Shown one piece after another: positions 9,746-19,283 of a stretch of 64,000 bases of DNA. The translations under genes were made by a program, and so were the position numbers. The stretch spans positions 108,291-172,290 of the forward strand of contig PLJH01000028.1 of NCBI GenBank assembly GCA_003139615.1, in the 5' to 3' direction. Source of the DNA: Alphaproteobacteria bacterium. GTDB taxonomy: Bacteria > Pseudomonadota > Alphaproteobacteria > Micropepsales > Micropepsaceae. Within the stretch, counting starts at the first letter, position 1. Each line of letters starts with the position of its first letter. The notes below the pieces were generated by a model. It was given only the letters and a program-made list of their open reading frames with translations, made no database searches and had not been told where the DNA came from.

Positions 9746-10867
9746 ATGAACTTCTTGCTGGACGAGGACCATCTTGCATTGAAGCAATCTGCTGCCGTGT
9801 TTCTCGACAAGGAGATTGTGCTCGATGCCCTGCTGAAGCCTGGCGCCAGTGTTGATCAGGCGAACTATCGCGGGAACTGGGAAAAGATTGCGGCCATGGG
9901 CTGGACGGGGATCACGGTGCCCGAATCCTATGGCGGCCTCGGGTTATCTTGCGTCGATGTTGCGATGGTGTTGGGGGAGATGGGACGCACGCTCGCGCCC
10001 AGCCCGTTCCTCGGCAATCTGATCGGAACCTGGGCGCTGCTCCGGCTCGGAACCGAAGAACAAAAACAACGCATTCTTCCGGCCGTCGCTGCCGGAACCG
10101 CGAGACTGGCGCTGGCTGTTGGCGATGCCGCCGGCGACGTCGCGGATCATTCGCGAGAGCTCGGCGCGGAACGGAGCGCGCAGGGTTTCCTGCTCAAAGG
10201 CGCACGCGCCTTCGCGATCGATGCCGCCGGTGCGGATTGGCTGATCGTGGACGCTCACAACGCCGAGACGGGCCGTCGCGGATTCTTCCTGGTCGATACG
10301 AAAAGCGACGACCTCACCGTTGACATCATGAACTGGCGAGACCTGACGCGGCAGGTTTGCGACGTGCGGCTGAACGGCTGTGTCGGCGAAGAGCTGGCGC
10401 CCCTCACGCCTGCGGATTGGGCCTGGGTGCGGGACCGAATCCTCTTTGCGCTTGCCGCCGAATGCGCGGCCGGAACGCAGCAAATACTATCCATGACGGC
10501 GGAGTATGCCAAAGAGCGTGTCGCATTCGGCAAGCCCATCGGATCATACCAGGCGATCAAACATTCGCTGGCCGACATGCTGGGACAGGCGGAATGCGCG
10601 AATGTCGCCGTTCTCTATGCCGCCTGGGCCTTGTCGGAAGAGGCGCCGCAAGCCTCGCTGGCGGCCGCGATGGCAAAAGCGTTTGCAGCAGACGCCTATG
10701 TCGACTGCACGCATCGCAGCATCCAGATTTTCGGCGCGATCGGCTTCACCTGGGAGATGAAGAACCATCTCTATCTGAAGCGGGCCCATGCCAATGCGGA
10801 GCTGTTCGGCAATTCCCGCGCGCATCGCTCGCGGGTGATAGATCTCGCGCAACAGGCGGCTGCGTGA
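9746..10867 (+). CDS. Acyl-CoA dehydrogenase family protein (second subunit/paralogue)
   Basis: Starts MNFLLDEDHLALKQSAAVFLDKE; AKERVAFGKPIGSYQAIKHSLADM and QIFGAIGFTWEMKNHLYLKRA motifs. Confidence 0.9.
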   Translation: MNFLLDEDHLALKQSAAVFLDKEIVLDALLKPGASVDQANYRGNWEKIAAMGWTGITVPESYGGLGLSCVDVAMVLGEMGRTLAPSPFLGNLIGTWALLRLGTEEQKQRILPAVAAGTARLALAVGDAAGDVADHSRELGAERSAQGFLLKGARAFAIDAAGADWLIVDAHNAETGRRGFFLVDTKSDDLTVDIMNWRDLTRQVCDVRLNGCVGEELAPLTPADWAWVRDRILFALAAECAAGTQQILSMTAEYAKERVAFGKPIGSYQAIKHSLADMLGQAECANVAVLYAAWALSEEAPQASLAAAMAKAFAADAYVDCTHRSIQIFGAIGFTWEMKNHLYLKRAHANAELFGNSRAHRSRVIDLAQQAAA

Positions 10868-12048
10868 ACGCTGCCCTGCCGAATTTGCGACCGCTCGACG
10901 GCATCCGTGTCGTGGATTTTACGTCGCTGGTCGCGGGTCCCTGGTGCACGCGATTGATGGCGGATTGCGGCGCGGAGGTGATCAAGGTCGAAGCAGTGGG
11001 CGACGGCGACATTCTGCGCCACGCCCCACCTCTCGCAGACGGCATGAGTCGTGTTTTCGCGCAGTTCAATTGCGGCAAGAAGTCGATTTCGCTCGATTTG
11101 AAATCGCCGTCCGGCCTGGCGCTCGCCCGCCGGCTGGTCGAGAAGGCCGACGTCGTCATCGAGAATTATCGTCCCGGTGTGATGGCGCGGCTGGGACTCG
11201 ACTATGCGAGCGTCGTGGCCGCCAACACGACCCTGATCTATTGCTCGATCTCCGGCTTCGGACAGAGCGGACCGCGCGCCAAGCAGGCCGCCTACGCACC
11301 TGTCGTTCACGCGCTCAGCGGTTTCGACCATGTCTTCATGCAAGGTCAGGGCGGTGCGGGAGCACCGCCTGTGAGCGGGATCATGATCGCCGACGTGGCG
11401 GCGGCCGTTTATGCATTTGGTGCGATCCAGACCTCGCTCGTTCACCGCGAACGGCACGGTATCGGCAGCTATATCGATGCGACCCTGATCGAATCGATGA
11501 TGAGCCTGATCGGCATTCAATTCCAGGAAACGCAGTCGGACGAAGCGGTTGCGTCGCGGCGCTTTGCGCCGGTCCGCGTGCGTGACGGCCACGTGATCAT
11601 TCCGCTGGTCTCGGTTCCCAATTATCTCGCGCTGTTCGAGCTCATCGGTCGCCCCGAATGGAAAGACGAATTCGGGAGCCTGAAGGGCGTCGCCCGCAAC
11701 CGACATACGATCGAGGCCGAGCTCGCGCGCTGGGCCACGGACAAGACGGCCGACGATGTCGAGCGCGCAACGGTCGCGGCGGGCCTGCCTTTCGCGCGCT
11801 ATCTTGCGCCCGCCGATATGCTCGAAGACGAGCATCTTCGGCAGCGCGGCAGCTTTGCGCCACTCACAGATGCCGATGGCGACTTCGTCGTGCTCAATCC
11901 GCCGTTCCAGTTCTCGGCGACGTCTTGCGTGGCGAATCCGCGCGTGGCCCGCGCCGGAGAAGATACCGCCGATGTCCTGGTTGGCATCCTCGGCGTAGGC
12001 GAGGCCGAAATCATGCAGATGCGGCAGGACGGCGCGTTCGGCTCATGA
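10864..12048 (+). CDS. CaiB/BaiF family (class III) CoA-transferase
   Basis: LRPLDGIRVVDFTSLVAGPWCTRLMADCGAEVIKVEAVGDGD, SLDLKSPSG; GTG start overlapping the previous stop (GTGA). Confidence 0.9.
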   Translation: MNAALPNLRPLDGIRVVDFTSLVAGPWCTRLMADCGAEVIKVEAVGDGDILRHAPPLADGMSRVFAQFNCGKKSISLDLKSPSGLALARRLVEKADVVIENYRPGVMARLGLDYASVVAANTTLIYCSISGFGQSGPRAKQAAYAPVVHALSGFDHVFMQGQGGAGAPPVSGIMIADVAAAVYAFGAIQTSLVHRERHGIGSYIDATLIESMMSLIGIQFQETQSDEAVASRRFAPVRVRDGHVIIPLVSVPNYLALFELIGRPEWKDEFGSLKGVARNRHTIEAELARWATDKTADDVERATVAAGLPFARYLAPADMLEDEHLRQRGSFAPLTDADGDFVVLNPPFQFSATSCVANPRVARAGEDTADVLVGILGVGEAEIMQMRQDGAFGS

Positions 12049-12088
12049 TGGTTTTGGAAATGCGGGCTTCGTCTATAGTGCGGGACTC

Positions 12089-12943
12089 ATGAACCGCCAA
12101 CAGCCCCACGCCTTTGCCGCCGTCAAGACCTCTCGCCTGTTCGAGGAGATCTGCGACCGCATTCGCGAAAGCATTGCTGCGGGCTCGCTGAAACCGGGAG
12201 ACAAGCTTCCGGCTGAGCGCGAATTGTCCATTCAGTTCGGCGTCAGCCGCACGGTCCTGCGCGAAGCGTTGCGCAGCCTCGAGATCGCGGGCCTCGTGCG
12301 CCTCTACAAAGGCGCCAAGGGCGGGGCAGTCATTCTCGACGGCGGCTCTGCGCTCACGCGGGCCTTCAAGGATATGATCACGCTCGGTCGCGTGACGATC
12401 GAAGATCTCACCGAAGCGCGCATCCTGATCGAGGAAGTGATTGTCGGACTTGCGTGCGAGCGGGCGACGCCGGCGGATTTCAAAGCCATCGCGGCAGATG
12501 TCGCACGAGTCGAGGAGCTGACGAAGTCCGGCCTGATCGGCCAGAAGATCGAAGACAACGTCGCCTTTTACGAACTGCTGGCCCAGGCGACGCACAACCA
12601 GACGCTGGTTCTGATCAGCCAATCGCTGTCGCGCATCGTCTATCATATCGTGCTGTTAATCGGGCCCGGCCCGCTGAACGATTTGGCCCAGGTCCGCAAA
12701 CGGTTCCTCGATCATTTCTTGAAGCGCGACGCCAAGGGCGCTTCGCGCGTTCTACGCGAACATTTTATGCGGCTGCAGGCGCATCTGGTCCGGCATCAGA
12801 AGAGCCCGTCCAATCGGCTTCAACTCGCCTCGTCCGAACTGAACGAGGCGGCGCAGCCGGCGTCTCCCGGCCGGCCACGGGTGCGGCAGCAGCAAAGAAT
12901 TGCGCGCCTGGGCGGCCGGAGCCGGCCCGCCGGGGGCGCCTGA
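12089..12943 (+). CDS. GntR-family transcriptional regulator, FadR/FCD subfamily
   Basis: N-terminal wHTH: IRESIAAGSLKPGDKLPAERELSIQFGVSRTVLREALRSLEIAGLV. Confidence 0.9.
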   Translation: MNRQQPHAFAAVKTSRLFEEICDRIRESIAAGSLKPGDKLPAERELSIQFGVSRTVLREALRSLEIAGLVRLYKGAKGGAVILDGGSALTRAFKDMITLGRVTIEDLTEARILIEEVIVGLACERATPADFKAIAADVARVEELTKSGLIGQKIEDNVAFYELLAQATHNQTLVLISQSLSRIVYHIVLLIGPGPLNDLAQVRKRFLDHFLKRDAKGASRVLREHFMRLQAHLVRHQKSPSNRLQLASSELNEAAQPASPGRPRVRQQQRIARLGGRSRPAGGA

Positions 12944-12956
12944 TTTCACAATTGAC

Positions 12957-12973
12957 CAATGGTTAGACCATTG
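12957..12973. promoter_or_regulatory. Candidate GntR/FadR-type operator: perfect palindrome CAATGGT-TAG-ACCATTG
   Basis: 7-bp perfect half-sites around a 3-nt centre, between the GntR stop (12943) and the Rieske alpha start (13047); core TGGTTAGACCA fits TGGTnnnACCA. Confidence 0.6.
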
Positions 12974-13046
12974 TTGCGTCGGTCTTGGTTTCGTGCGAGT
13001 TTTTGCGGGCCGATGCACACGCCGCCGGCAGGCCAGGGAGGCCGCT

Positions 13047-14345
13047 ATGGGATACGAGACGCCGAGATCGAACGCGGGCACGCCGTGGGTTCGCGAGGAT
13101 CGCGACAATCATCGTTTCAAGGTGGCGCGGCGGGCCTTCATCGACAAAGACGTGCTCGAACTGGAGCGCCGTGCGATCTTCGACTGCTGCTGGATTTATG
13201 TCGGCCATGAATCGGAAATCCCGAATGCGAATGATTTCCTCACCCGCAGCGTGGCCGGGCGCGATATCGTGTTCAATCGCGACCGGGCCGGGAACGTTCA
13301 TGCCTTCTTCAACATCTGTCCGCATCGGGGCGCAACGGTCGTGCGCGAAAGGCGCGGCAATGCGCTGGGCTTTCAATGTTTTTATCATGGCTGGGCGTTC
13401 AGCAACACGGGAACGTTTGCAACCCGCATCGCCAACGGCAATTACCCGGACGATTTCGGCAAGGACAAATGCACGGACCTGACCGCCGTCCCGAGGCTGG
13501 AGAATTATCGCGGCCTCTATTTCCTGAATCTGGATCGCGATGCAATTTCGCTGGCCGATTATCTCGCCGATGCCAAGAGATACATCGACGTCGTGATGGA
13601 CCAGACCGAAGCGAGCATGGAAATCGTCGGCGGCACCCAGGAATACAGTATTCGTGCGAACTGGAAGCTCCTGGTGGAAAACAGCTTCGACGGCTATCAC
13701 GCGGCGACCACGCACTCGACCTATTTCGATTACCTCACCAGTACCGTCGGCAGCATGACCCAGCCGTTTGGAAACGGGACCAACCAGAGCCGCGCCGTCG
13801 ACCTCGGCAACGGTCACGCTCTTGTCGAATATCCCGCGCCCTGGGGCCGGCCGATCGCGCAGTGGATTCCGGCCTGGGGCGACGCCGTCAAGGCCGAGCT
13901 GGATTCGAAATTCGCGCGCCTGGCGAAACTCTACGGCGAGGATCGCGCGCACCAGATCGCGCATCTCAACCGCAACATCGTGATCTTTCCTAATCTGGTG
14001 ATCAACGACATCATGGCGCTGACGGTTCGAACCTTCTATCCGGACGAGCCGGGTTTCATGACCGTCAACGCATGGGCAATGGCGCCGAAGGACGAGTCGG
14101 CGGACTTGCGCAAATGGCGACTCTACAATTTTCTCGAGTTCCTTGGTCCGGGAGGTTTTGCAACGCCTGACGATGTCGAGGCGCTCGAATCCTGTCAGCG
14201 CTCCTATCGCAATCACGAGCAGGCCGGCTGGAACGATATTTCCAAAGGGATGATGAAAGCCGCGCCCGCGACAGATGACGAGGAACAGATGCGGTGTTTC
14301 TGGCGGGGCTGGAATCGACGGATGTCGCAGGCCGTTACGTCATGA
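13047..14345 (+). CDS. Aromatic ring-hydroxylating dioxygenase, alpha subunit (Rieske)
   Basis: Rieske motif CPHRGATVVRERRGNALGFQCFYHGW; catalytic-iron region NSFDGYHAATTHSTYFDYL. Confidence 0.92.
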   Translation: MGYETPRSNAGTPWVREDRDNHRFKVARRAFIDKDVLELERRAIFDCCWIYVGHESEIPNANDFLTRSVAGRDIVFNRDRAGNVHAFFNICPHRGATVVRERRGNALGFQCFYHGWAFSNTGTFATRIANGNYPDDFGKDKCTDLTAVPRLENYRGLYFLNLDRDAISLADYLADAKRYIDVVMDQTEASMEIVGGTQEYSIRANWKLLVENSFDGYHAATTHSTYFDYLTSTVGSMTQPFGNGTNQSRAVDLGNGHALVEYPAPWGRPIAQWIPAWGDAVKAELDSKFARLAKLYGEDRAHQIAHLNRNIVIFPNLVINDIMALTVRTFYPDEPGFMTVNAWAMAPKDESADLRKWRLYNFLEFLGPGGFATPDDVEALESCQRSYRNHEQAGWNDISKGMMKAAPATDDEEQMRCFWRGWNRRMSQAVTS

Positions 14346-14851
14346 GTGCGGCTCTGCGGCAGTCAAGCATTGCTCTTCCGCGCGCCGATTGCGAGGATTT
14401 CCTCTACGAAGAAGCGGCCATGCTCGACGAATGGCGGCTTGACGGCTGGATCGCGTTGTTTGCCAAGGGTGCTATCTATGAAGTGCCGGCGGCCGGCGCG
14501 GCTGACGACGTGAACCCGGCGAGCGCGCTGTTCTATATCGCGGATGACTACCACCGGCTTTGCCAGCGGGTGGAGCGGCTCAAAAAAGATGCCGCGCATT
14601 CGGAATTTCCGCGCTCGGACGGACTGCGTCTCATCAGCAATGTGCGCATTCTTGGAAACGCCAAGACCGGAACGTCGGTAGGTTGTGCCTTCGTGACCTA
14701 CCGTTCCAAGAACGATGTCACCGACATCTATTTCGGCCATCATCGCTACGTTCTGCAGCCGTCCGACGGCGCCATCAGGATCGTTTCCAAGCGGACATTG
14801 CTGGACATGAGCAGCCTGCGTCCGCAGGGCCGCGTCAGCATCATTCTCTAG
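14342..14851 (+). CDS. Aromatic ring-hydroxylating dioxygenase, beta subunit
   Basis: DCEDFLYEEAAMLDEWRLDGWIALFAKGAIYEVP; ATGA overlap with the alpha subunit. Confidence 0.88.
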   Translation: MSAALRQSSIALPRADCEDFLYEEAAMLDEWRLDGWIALFAKGAIYEVPAAGAADDVNPASALFYIADDYHRLCQRVERLKKDAAHSEFPRSDGLRLISNVRILGNAKTGTSVGCAFVTYRSKNDVTDIYFGHHRYVLQPSDGAIRIVSKRTLLDMSSLRPQGRVSIIL

Positions 14852-14867
14852 CGCAGAGGAGTTTCCC

Positions 14868-15782
14868 ATGGCCGACATCCGCTACGACAGGCTTGGCTAT
14901 GTCGCACTCAATGTGAGCGATCTGGAGCGTTCGCGGCGCTTTTACCGCGACGTGCTCGGTCTGCAGCCCGTCGAATCGGGCGATGCGGGCCGCGCGTTCT
15001 TCCGTTGCAGCGGCTTCCATCACGATATCGTTCTGCACGAGTCCTCCAAGCCCGGTCTGAAGCGGATCGGCTGGGCCATGGAAGATGCCGCGAGCCTGCG
15101 CGGGGCAAAGCATCATCTCGCGTCGCTCGATTTGCCGACCGTGGAGGTGAGCAAGGCGGAATGCGACGCGCTTGCCGTGGCCGAAGCGTTCCGCAGCGTC
15201 GAACCGAACAGCGGCGCGGTGTTCGAGTTCTTCTGCGGCATGGCAGAGGCCGATGGGCCGTTTGTTCCGACGCACACCAGGATCGCGCGTCTCGGCCATG
15301 TCGTGTTGAATGTCGCGGACCGATCTGCCGCGGAGAAATTCCTGACCGAGCAGCTCAATTTTCGGGTCTCGGATCGCATCGAGGGCGCGGTCTCGTTCCT
15401 GCGCTGCTTTCCCAACCCGTTTCACCACAGTCTCGGGGTCGGCGGCGTGGGCGCGCGCGGCCTGCACCACGTCAATTTCATGGTCACCGAGGTCGACGAC
15501 ATCGGCAAGGCGATGTATCGCTGCAAGAAAAACGACGTGCCCGTCGTGTTCGGTCCGGGCCGCCATCCGCCGTCGGAATCCATGTTCTTCTATTTCCTCG
15601 ATCCCGACGGAATCACGCTCGAATACAGTTTCGGCATGGAAGAGTTTCCCGAAGTGGGGGCACGGGCGCCGCGGTTGATGCCCAACAAAATGGAATCGAT
15701 CGATTATTGGGGCGCTGTTCCCGATCCGCGCTTCGCCAAGATTGGCGCGATCGAACCGTTGCAGACCGGATCGACCGCGTGA
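14868..15782 (+). CDS. VOC-superfamily (extradiol catechol 2,3-dioxygenase/glyoxalase-like) protein
   Basis: Two VOC modules: RLGYVALNVSDLERSRRFYRDVLGLQ and RLGHVVLNVADRSAAEKFLTEQLNFRVSD; C-terminal DPDGITLEYSFGME. Confidence 0.85.
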   Translation: MADIRYDRLGYVALNVSDLERSRRFYRDVLGLQPVESGDAGRAFFRCSGFHHDIVLHESSKPGLKRIGWAMEDAASLRGAKHHLASLDLPTVEVSKAECDALAVAEAFRSVEPNSGAVFEFFCGMAEADGPFVPTHTRIARLGHVVLNVADRSAAEKFLTEQLNFRVSDRIEGAVSFLRCFPNPFHHSLGVGGVGARGLHHVNFMVTEVDDIGKAMYRCKKNDVPVVFGPGRHPPSESMFFYFLDPDGITLEYSFGMEEFPEVGARAPRLMPNKMESIDYWGAVPDPRFAKIGAIEPLQTGSTA

Positions 15783-16522
15783 CTGCGGAAAAACAGGTTG
15801 CCATTGTCACAGGAGCCGCCAGTCCCATCGGTCAGGCGATCGCGCGACGCTTCGCGGACCAGGGGATGCGGCTGGTGCTGGGCGACCTCGCAGCCGAGCA
15901 GCTCGCCGTGTTCGCCGCCGAGTTGGGCGGCGAAACGCGCCATCTCGTCGGCGATCTGAGCCACGAAGATGTGGCGGCCGAACTTATCGGCGCGGCAAAA
16001 AACGAATTCGGCCGGATCGACATTCTCGTCAACAATGCGGGCGGCGGCATCATCCGCGAATTCCTGAAGCACACGCCGGAAACGCTGCGCGCCACGATCG
16101 ACCGCAATTTGTGGACATGCCTGTGGTGCTGCCGCGAAGCATTGCCCCACATGATTGCGCAGAACTACGGCCGCATCGTCAATATCGGCGCAGATTCCGT
16201 GCGCAACGGTTTGTGGCAGCACGCCGCCTACAACGCGGCGAAGGGCGGAATGCACGGGCTGACAACGGGGCTGGCGCGCGAGTTCGCTGCTTACGACATC
16301 ACGGTCAACACGGTCGCGCCGTGCATGGTGTATACGCCTCAGGTCAAGGCGGCGGCAGCGGCCGGCAATCCGCTCGTCCGCCAATTCACCGACATCATTC
16401 CAAAGGGCCGGCCTGCGGAAACAGACGAAGTCGCCTCCATGGTATCCTATCTGGCGTCCGACGAAGCGCGCTTCGTCACCGGCCAGGTGATCAGCGTGAA
16501 CGGCGGCAGCACGATGCTGTGA
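15779..16522 (+). CDS. Short-chain dehydrogenase/reductase (SDR)
   Basis: VTGAASPIGQAIARRF, ILVNNAGGG, YNAAKGG, SVNGGSTML; GTG start overlapping the upstream TGA. Confidence 0.88.
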   Translation: MTAEKQVAIVTGAASPIGQAIARRFADQGMRLVLGDLAAEQLAVFAAELGGETRHLVGDLSHEDVAAELIGAAKNEFGRIDILVNNAGGGIIREFLKHTPETLRATIDRNLWTCLWCCREALPHMIAQNYGRIVNIGADSVRNGLWQHAAYNAAKGGMHGLTTGLAREFAAYDITVNTVAPCMVYTPQVKAAAAAGNPLVRQFTDIIPKGRPAETDEVASMVSYLASDEARFVTGQVISVNGGSTML

Positions 16523-16539
16523 GCACAAGGGAACACACC

Positions 16540-17319
16540 ATGGATCTCGGCATTGCAGGACGAACCGCCATTGTCTGCGGCGGCAGCGCAGGATTGGGTC
16601 GCGGGGCGGCCACGGCTCTTGCGCGCGACGGCGTCGTCACGTTCATTGCCGCGCGCGACAAAGACCGGCTGGAGAATGCGGCAGCGGAGATCGCCGCGGA
16701 CACCGGCGGAACGATTCATCCGGTGGTGGCCGATGTGACGACGGATGCGGGCCGCGAGGCGCTGCTGGCGGCCTGCCCGAAACCCGACATTCTCATCAAC
16801 AATGCGGGCGGTCCGCCGCCTGGAGATTTTCGCAGCTGGTCGCGCGAGGACTGGATCAAGGCGCTCGATGCCAACATGTTGTCTGCGATCATGCTGATCA
16901 AGGCGACCATCGACGGTATGATCGAGCGTCGCTTCGGCCGCATCGTGAACATCACGAGCCATATGGTGAAGCAGCCGGTCGGAATTCTGGGTCTTTCCAA
17001 TGGCGCGCGCTCGGGATTGACCGGCTTTGTCGGCGGTCTGGCGCGCGACGTGGCGCGCCACGGCGTCACCGTCAACAACGTGTTGCCCGGTCAGTTCGAT
17101 ACGGACCGGCTTCGCTCCAATCACCAGAAATTCTCGTCCGCCCGCAAGATCGACTACGAGCAGTTCCGCAACCAGATGCGCGAGCAGATCCCCGCGCAAC
17201 GCTTCGGCGAGCCCGCCGAATTCGGGGCCATGTGCGCGTTCCTGTGCAGCGTCCATTGTGGTTATGTGACGGGCCAGAACATCCTGCTCGATGGCGGGCA
17301 ATATCCGGGCCTGCTGTGA
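16540..17319 (+). CDS. Short-chain dehydrogenase/reductase (SDR)
   Basis: IVCGGSAGLGRGAATAL, ILINNAGGPPPGDF, GQNILLDGGQYPGLL. Confidence 0.88.
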   Translation: MDLGIAGRTAIVCGGSAGLGRGAATALARDGVVTFIAARDKDRLENAAAEIAADTGGTIHPVVADVTTDAGREALLAACPKPDILINNAGGPPPGDFRSWSREDWIKALDANMLSAIMLIKATIDGMIERRFGRIVNITSHMVKQPVGILGLSNGARSGLTGFVGGLARDVARHGVTVNNVLPGQFDTDRLRSNHQKFSSARKIDYEQFRNQMREQIPAQRFGEPAEFGAMCAFLCSVHCGYVTGQNILLDGGQYPGLL

Positions 17320-18323
17320 CGGCCAATCCGAATTTCGGCAAGCTCATCGACGTGCATTGCCACGTCATTCCCGAGTCCTTTCCCGACAATCCGTCGCCGG
17401 AGCGCAACACGCGCTGGCCGTGCCTCAAAATAACGCCGCAATCCGCATCCCTGATTATCGACGGCAAGCCGTTCCGCGACGTGGATGTGCGCTCCTGGAA
17501 TGTCGCGCGGCGCATCGATGACATGGATCGCGACGGCGTGGCGGTGCAGGTACTCTCGCCATTGCCGGAACTTCTTTCCTATTGGTTCGATGACGTCGAC
17601 GCGCTTTCGATGTGCGATCATGTCAATGCCGTGATCGCGCGCATGGTTGCGCAGCATCCGGATCGCTTTCGCGGGCTCGGCCTTGTGCCGCTGCAAAAGC
17701 CGGAACTGGCGGCGCGTTATCTCGAACGCATCAAGACCGAATTCGGTTTTGCGGGAATCGAGATCGGCAGCAACATCAACGGCGTGCCATTGGGCGACGC
17801 GCGGTTCGATCCGGTCTATGAGGCGGCACAGGCGCTGAGCCTCGCGATCTTCGTGCATGCGCTGCATCCTGTGGCGACCAAGGCCATCGGCGCCGATCCC
17901 GGCTTCACCGCGCTCGCCGGATTTCCCCTGGATACCGGGATGGCTGCCGCATCGATTCTGCTGTCCGGCGCGGTGGAGCGTTTTCCCAAGTTGCGGCTGG
18001 GCTTCAGCCACGGCGGCGGCACGATCGGCAGCATGCTGGGGCGCCTCGACAAAGGCTTCGCGCTCACCAACGCCTATGGGGGCAAGCTCGTGCGAAAGCC
18101 CAGCGAACTGGCGCGCGAACTTTATTACGACAGCAATGTCTATGACGGCGATTTCCTGAGGCATCTCGCTCGGCACACGGCGCCGGACCGCATCTTTCTC
18201 GGCACCGACTATCCGTTCTCGCTGATGCAGACGGACCCAAGCCATTATCTTGCGGGTTGCGGTCTGACGCCGGACGAACTTCAAGGCATTTGCTTCGCCG
18301 CAGCCGCTCATTTTCTGGCCTGA
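17316..18323 (+). CDS. Amidohydrolase family protein (ACMSD-like)
   Basis: KLIDVHCHVIPESF metal-binding start, RLGFSHGGGTIGSMLGR, FLGTDYPFSLMQTDP; GTG start overlapping the upstream TGA. Confidence 0.85.
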   Translation: MTANPNFGKLIDVHCHVIPESFPDNPSPERNTRWPCLKITPQSASLIIDGKPFRDVDVRSWNVARRIDDMDRDGVAVQVLSPLPELLSYWFDDVDALSMCDHVNAVIARMVAQHPDRFRGLGLVPLQKPELAARYLERIKTEFGFAGIEIGSNINGVPLGDARFDPVYEAAQALSLAIFVHALHPVATKAIGADPGFTALAGFPLDTGMAAASILLSGAVERFPKLRLGFSHGGGTIGSMLGRLDKGFALTNAYGGKLVRKPSELARELYYDSNVYDGDFLRHLARHTAPDRIFLGTDYPFSLMQTDPSHYLAGCGLTPDELQGICFAAAAHFLA

Positions 18324-18345
18324 TCTTCAACAGTTGGCGAAATCT

Positions 18346-18621
18346 TCACCTACCGCAAAATCGGAAAGATCGTCGGCCTTTACCGAAAAGTTTCCTGAGC
18401 TCGGTTTTGGCGCGCTCAAGCTTCTGTTTGTGCCGGGCGGATAATTTCCTGCCGGCACGGTTGATATAGAAAACGAGCATCGACAAGGCCGAGCGATAGG
18501 GATTCTCCTTGCGTCGGTGGCTGTGTTCGGCGGACCGCTTGAGGGACGTTGCAATCGCCTTCGAATCGCCCGTCTTGAAGACACCCTTGCGAAGATCGAG
18601 CGCATCGCTTTCCTCTACCAC
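18346..18621 (-). CDS. DUF3175-like protein
   Basis: EESDALDLRKGVFKTGDSKAIATSLKRSAEHSHRRKENPYRSALSMLVFYINRAGRKLSARHKQKLERAKTELRKLFGK; GTG start uncertain. Confidence 0.6.
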   Translation of the reverse strand: MVEESDALDLRKGVFKTGDSKAIATSLKRSAEHSHRRKENPYRSALSMLVFYINRAGRKLSARHKQKLERAKTELRKLFGKGRRSFRFCGR

Positions 18622-18880
18622 GCGTGCAGACCGGTGACGCGAGGCTTTCGTCGCCCGGGGGCGCCCCGCTTTTTCGGCGGGGCTTCGGTCCGGGTGTCCG
18701 GGTCATGCCGTGTCCTGTCGATGGAAAACACCCCAGTGCGAACGGGCGGCAAGCATATACGTTCCGTGGCCGGCCGCGCGAAAGCCCTCGCGCCCGTGAA
18801 CAATCCCGTCCGCTCCGCGTTACAAAATTGCAAGTGGCCGCGCGAGCAAATCGCGGGCTGGAAACGATTGTGAGGGATCA

Positions 18881-19093
18881 ATGGCCAGATATTCGCGCAG
18901 CGCCGGATCGGATGTCGAGCGCGCAATGGATCGACGCAAGAAAGGCAAGTTGAAACGGGGCAAAGGCGGGAAGGGCGGAACTGTCAAAAGCCGCAAGCAG
19001 GCGATCGCCATCGGCCTCTCCGAAGCCCGCAAGAAGGGAAAAAAGGTTCCTGCAAAGCGCAAGACCAAGAAGCGCAAGACGAAAAAGCAGTGA
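18881..19093 (+). CDS. Small Lys-rich DUF6496-like protein
   Basis: MARYSRSAGSDVERAMDRRKKGKLKRGKGGKGGTVKSRKQAIAIGLSEARKKGKKVP. Confidence 0.65.
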   Translation: MARYSRSAGSDVERAMDRRKKGKLKRGKGGKGGTVKSRKQAIAIGLSEARKKGKKVPAKRKTKKRKTKKQ

Positions 19094-19283
19094 TAGCGGT
19101 CAGACGAATATAGCTGAAGGCCGGAACCTCCCCGTGTTCTGACGGTTTGATTGAAGAACCGAGGGCTACATTTGCAGTTCGAGCAAACACAGATTGCGTT
19201 GGCCGATCCCCGGATTGCCGCCGCCGTGGCGGGTTTGCGCTATCTGTCGGACGAAGAAACGCCTGAAGGCAAAAGCGGGCTGA

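Noticed and set aside
12963-14216. 417-aa minus-strand ORF
   Set aside because: Antisense to the Rieske alpha subunit
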